A DNA stretch of 64,000 nt, taken from NCBI RefSeq assembly GCF_029168335.1, contig NZ_JARGYC010000004.1, positions 1 through 64,000 on the forward strand. Reading direction: 5' to 3'. Source of the stretch: Psychromarinibacter sediminicola (GTDB lineage Bacteria > Pseudomonadota > Alphaproteobacteria > Rhodobacterales > Rhodobacteraceae). The position numbers were made by a program, and so were the translations under genes. A model generated the notes under the pieces. The model did no database searches, was not told the origin of the DNA, and was given only the letters and a program-made list of their open reading frames with translations. Shown piece by piece: positions 61,190 to 64,000 of the stretch (its first letter is position 1; every line of letters starts with the position of its first letter).

Positions 61190-61236
61190 AATTCCCGATA
61201 TGCCATTTCTGCATGTCCAGAAAGAAAATCGGAATT
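61190..61236. promoter_or_regulatory. LysR-type control site with nested dyads
   Basis: ATGC-N7-GCAT (61200-61214) matches the LysR T-N11-A dyad. It is flanked by AATTCCCGAT (61190-61199) and ATCGGAATT (61228-61236), an imperfect outer inverted repeat. The site lies between the divergent LysR and GguC-like genes. Confidence 0.5.
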
Positions 61237-61400
61237 ATCTAGGAATGACAGGCAGTGCTACCTGTGTCGCTGCGTCAGGCTCGGTCGAGCCGGCACCGCC
61301 CGGCCCGGGCGGTCGAGGGAGGACAGCAAGAGACGGACCGCAAGCGCGCGCGAAAGCCTTGTCGCGTGACAGGAGAGGTTCGCCTGGAGGCACGCCGGAC

Positions 61401-62405
61401 ATGCTGCTTTCGCAATTCCTGCGGGACGACGGGCGCATCCAGCTGGTTGCGCGCGAAGGCTCCGAGGCGTTCGAGGTCGCCACCTCCGACACGCTCTACG
61501 ATCTGGCCCGCGCCTGCGCCGCCACCGGCGAGGGGCTGCGCGAGCGGGTGCTGGCGCTGGGCCTGTCCGGCCCGGTCGACCTGGAGGCGCTCTACGACGA
61601 ACACCGCCTGCTGCCGCCGCTCACCCATCCCGACCCGGCGCATCTGTGGCTCACCGGCACCGGGCTGACCCATCTCGGCGCCGCCGTCCCGCGCGCGGAG
61701 ATGCCCGATGCGGGGCCCGATGTGGAGGCGGCCGAGGACAGCGATGCGATGAGGATGTTCCGCATGGGTGTCGAGGGCGGCAAGCCGCGCCACGGCATCG
61801 CGGGGGTCCAGCCGGAATGGTTCTTCAAGGGCACCGGCGTCGCGCTGGTGGCCCCTGGCGCGGCGCTGACCCGGCCGGCCTTCGCCGAGGACGGCGGCGA
61901 GGAACCGGAGGTCGCCGGCCTCTACGTGGTGGCCGAGGACGGCACGCCGGTCCGCATCGGCTTTGCGCTGGCCAACGAGTTCTCCGACCACGTGATGGAG
62001 CGGCGCAACGCCCTCTACCTGTCGCATTCCAAGCTGCGGCAGGCGTCGGTCGGCCCCGAAGTGCTGATCTCCGACCTGCCCGAGACCGTCGCCGGGATCA
62101 GCCGCATCCGGCGCGGCAACGAACTGGTGTTCGAGGCGCCGTTCCTGACCGGCGAGACGAACATGTCCCACAGCCTCGCCAACCTGGAGCATCACCACTT
62201 CAAGTACGACGTCTTCCGCCAGCCGGGCGACGTCCATATCCACATGTTCGGCACGGCGACGCTGTCGTTCAGCGAAGGCGTCATGGCGCAGGCCGGCGAC
62301 GTCTTCGAGATTGAGGCCGAGGGCTTCGGCCTGCCGCTGCGCAATCCGCTCGCGGTCAGCGCGAAGCCGTCGCCCGACCGCGCGGTGGAGGTGCAGACGC
62401 TATGA
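61401..62405 (+). CDS. GguC/AraD1-family protein (fumarylacetoacetase-like fold)
   Basis: This 334-aa cytoplasmic protein of the FAH-like superfamily shows GEPRH-like GKPRHGIAGVQPEWFFKG, IGFALANEFSDHVMERRN and LYLSHSKLRQASVGPEVL. These match GguC/AraD1 proteins that act on sugar-acid dehydration products, for example L-2-keto-3-deoxyarabonate. GGAGG lies ten bases before the ATG. Followed by an arabinofuranosidase, it suggests oxidative arabinose breakdown. Confidence 0.85.
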   Translation: MLLSQFLRDDGRIQLVAREGSEAFEVATSDTLYDLARACAATGEGLRERVLALGLSGPVDLEALYDEHRLLPPLTHPDPAHLWLTGTGLTHLGAAVPRAEMPDAGPDVEAAEDSDAMRMFRMGVEGGKPRHGIAGVQPEWFFKGTGVALVAPGAALTRPAFAEDGGEEPEVAGLYVVAEDGTPVRIGFALANEFSDHVMERRNALYLSHSKLRQASVGPEVLISDLPETVAGISRIRRGNELVFEAPFLTGETNMSHSLANLEHHHFKYDVFRQPGDVHIHMFGTATLSFSEGVMAQAGDVFEIEAEGFGLPLRNPLAVSAKPSPDRAVEVQTL

Positions 62406-62481
62406 GACCCGCCCGGACCCGACATCGGAACACCCCGCAGACCGCCCGGCCCACGGGCGGCGCGACAGAACGAGGACACGC

Positions 62482-63993
62482 ATGAAAGTCAACGCCGCCA
62501 TCCATCGCGACTTCCGCATCGCCGAGATCGACGACCGGCTCTACGCCGCCTTCATCGAGCATATGGGCCGCGCCATCTATTCCGGCATCTACGAGCCCGG
62601 CCACCCCGAGGCCGACGAAATGGGCTTTCGCCGCGACGTGATGAAATTCGTCAAGGATCTCAACATCCCGGCGATCCGCTATCCCGGCGGCAATTTCGTC
62701 AGTGCCTACGACTGGAAGGACGGGATCGGCCCGAAGGAGGAGCGGCCGGTGCGGCTGGATCTCGCCTGGCGGTCGAAGGAGACCAACCAGGTCGGCATCA
62801 ACGAGTTCGCCTGGTGGGCGAAGGAGGCCGACATCGAGATGATGCTGGCCATCAACCTGGGCTCCAAGGGCCTGCAGGACGCGCGCGAGTTCGTCGAATA
62901 CGTCAACCACCCCTCGGGCAGCTTCTGGTCCGACCTGCGCCGCAGCCACGGCGTCGAGGATCCTTACGACGTCAAGATGTGGTGCCTGGGCAACGAGATG
63001 GACGGTCCCTGGCAGATCGGCCACAAGGAGGCGCCGGAATACGGCCGCCTCGCCAACGAGACCGCCAAGGCGCTGCGCCAGCTGACGCCGGATGCCGAGA
63101 TGGTGGTCTGCGGCTCGTCCAACGACCAGATGCCGACCTATCCCGAATGGGAGCGCGAGGTGCTGGAGGAGTGCTACGAGAACGTCCACCACATCTCGCT
63201 GCACAAGTATTTCGGCAACAACTCCAAGGACACGCTGAACTTCTTCGGCAAGATCGAGGAGACCGGCCGCTACATCCAGTCCATCGCCGGGGTCATCGAC
63301 TATGTGAAGGCGAAGAAGCGGGCGAAGAACGACGTCCATATCTGCTTCGACGAGTGGAACGTCTGGTATCACATTCGCGAAAGCGACACCCAGCGCTGGA
63401 AGACGTGGGACTGGCCCGAGGCGCCGGACCTGCTGGAAGAGGACTACAACTTCGAGGACGCGCTGTTCATCGGCGGGCTGCTGAACGAGTTCATCCGCCG
63501 CTCGGACCGCGTGAAGATCGCCTGCATCGCGCAGCTGGTCAACGTGATCGCGCCGATCCGGGCGGAGCGCGGCGGGCCAGCCTGGCGGCAGACGATCTAC
63601 TGGCCCTACCAGATGGCCTCGCTGCACGGCCGCGGCACCGCGCTGCGCGTGGCGGTGGATGCGCCGACCTACGACTGCCGGGTGGCGGACGACGTGTCCT
63701 ACCTGGACATCGCCGCGACGCATGACGCGGGCGCCGGCACCGTCACCGTCTTCGCGCTGAACCGCCACCTGACCGAGACGGCCGAGCTGGACATGGCGCT
63801 GACCGGGTTCCCGGGCGCGTCGCTCGTCATGCACAAGGTGATGGAGGGCCACGACCTTGCCGCCACGAACGGGCCGGACAAGCCCGACGCCATCGCGCCG
63901 CGGGACGGCACCGGCGTCGGCATCGAGGACGGCGCGCTCAAGGGGCGGCTGGCGCCGCTGTCCTACCACGTCCTGAAATTCAAGGTGGCGTAA
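62482..63993 (+). CDS. abfA: Alpha-L-arabinofuranosidase, GH51
   Basis: This 503-aa glycoside hydrolase releases terminal L-arabinose from oligosaccharides. The acid/base Glu is E172 in CLGNEMDGPW and the nucleophile is E291 in CFDEWNVWYH. IRYPGGNFVSAYDWKDGIG is a family block near residue 65. There is no signal peptide, so it is cytoplasmic and probably acts on imported arabino-oligosaccharides. GAGGACACGC precedes the ATG. It ends a few bases before the window edge; the locus may continue. Confidence 0.95.
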   Translation: MKVNAAIHRDFRIAEIDDRLYAAFIEHMGRAIYSGIYEPGHPEADEMGFRRDVMKFVKDLNIPAIRYPGGNFVSAYDWKDGIGPKEERPVRLDLAWRSKETNQVGINEFAWWAKEADIEMMLAINLGSKGLQDAREFVEYVNHPSGSFWSDLRRSHGVEDPYDVKMWCLGNEMDGPWQIGHKEAPEYGRLANETAKALRQLTPDAEMVVCGSSNDQMPTYPEWEREVLEECYENVHHISLHKYFGNNSKDTLNFFGKIEETGRYIQSIAGVIDYVKAKKRAKNDVHICFDEWNVWYHIRESDTQRWKTWDWPEAPDLLEEDYNFEDALFIGGLLNEFIRRSDRVKIACIAQLVNVIAPIRAERGGPAWRQTIYWPYQMASLHGRGTALRVAVDAPTYDCRVADDVSYLDIAATHDAGAGTVTVFALNRHLTETAELDMALTGFPGASLVMHKVMEGHDLAATNGPDKPDAIAPRDGTGVGIEDGALKGRLAPLSYHVLKFKVA

Positions 63994-64000
63994 GGGGGTC

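Overview
The window is a stretch of high-GC (roughly 70% by eye) bacterial chromosome, densely packed with intact genes. No rRNA, tRNA, insertion sequence, prophage or CRISPR array is visible. The gene content points to an alphaproteobacterium, most likely Rhodobacteraceae: an NMT1-type pyrimidine transporter inside a reductive pyrimidine-degradation locus, a ScfR/PccR-like regulator, a GapR-type DUF2312 protein, several TRAP and HAAT transporters, and a short intergenic repeat of a kind I associate with that family. This assignment is inference from gene content.

Layout. 1-1868: accB-accC (fatty acid synthesis, minus strand). 2025-3739: two tandem paralogous glycosyltransferase-like genes. 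3857-16559: a reductive pyrimidine catabolism locus holding preT, a VOC gene, preA, a RutR-like repressor, an M20 carbamoyl-amide hydrolase, dihydropyrimidinase, an NMT1-type ABC importer and several small unknown proteins. A near-consensus RutR operator lies in the divergent rutR/hydrolase intergenic region, and a degenerate one lies before preT. 16633-18621: a glycine-zipper lipoprotein and a ThDP enzyme. 18976-26264: livK-H-M-G-F followed by acsA, probably one operon. 26485-31315: a ScfR-like regulator divergent from that operon, then a lone receiver, a small two-TM protein and a symporter-histidine kinase. Together these look like an acetate or short-chain-acyl sensing module.

31415-37129: an orphan FliM-like SpoA protein, a three-gene YeeE/YedE plus DUF442 sulfur-type operon, a DksA-like zinc protein followed by five perfect 11-bp repeats, GapR, and an orphan iron-type ABC permease. 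37166-39450: an APH-like kinase with an ACAD10/11-type dehydrogenase, resembling the LvaA/LvaC pair for 4-hydroxyacyl-CoA. 39678-45244: an FGGY kinase and a heterodimeric ABC exporter.

45519-60112: a CoA-thioester catabolic island with two divergent operons, each carrying a large and a small acyl-CoA dehydrogenase. It also has an SDR, enoyl-CoA hydratase, acyl-CoA ligase, IclR regulator, ThDP enzyme, TRAP transporter and FMN reductase. A shared 17-bp motif lies upstream of both dehydrogenase operons and of the TRAP operon. 60138-63993: a LysR/GbpR regulator divergent from a GguC/AraD1-like protein and a GH51 arabinofuranosidase, the start of a pentose locus that runs off the window.

The most promising possible new system is the acs-linked regulatory set. 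The ScfR-like regulator carries a histidine-kinase-like DHp segment without an ATPase domain, and it lies beside a symporter-type kinase and a single-domain receiver. This suggests, but does not prove, a phosphorelay ending on a short-chain-acyl regulator.
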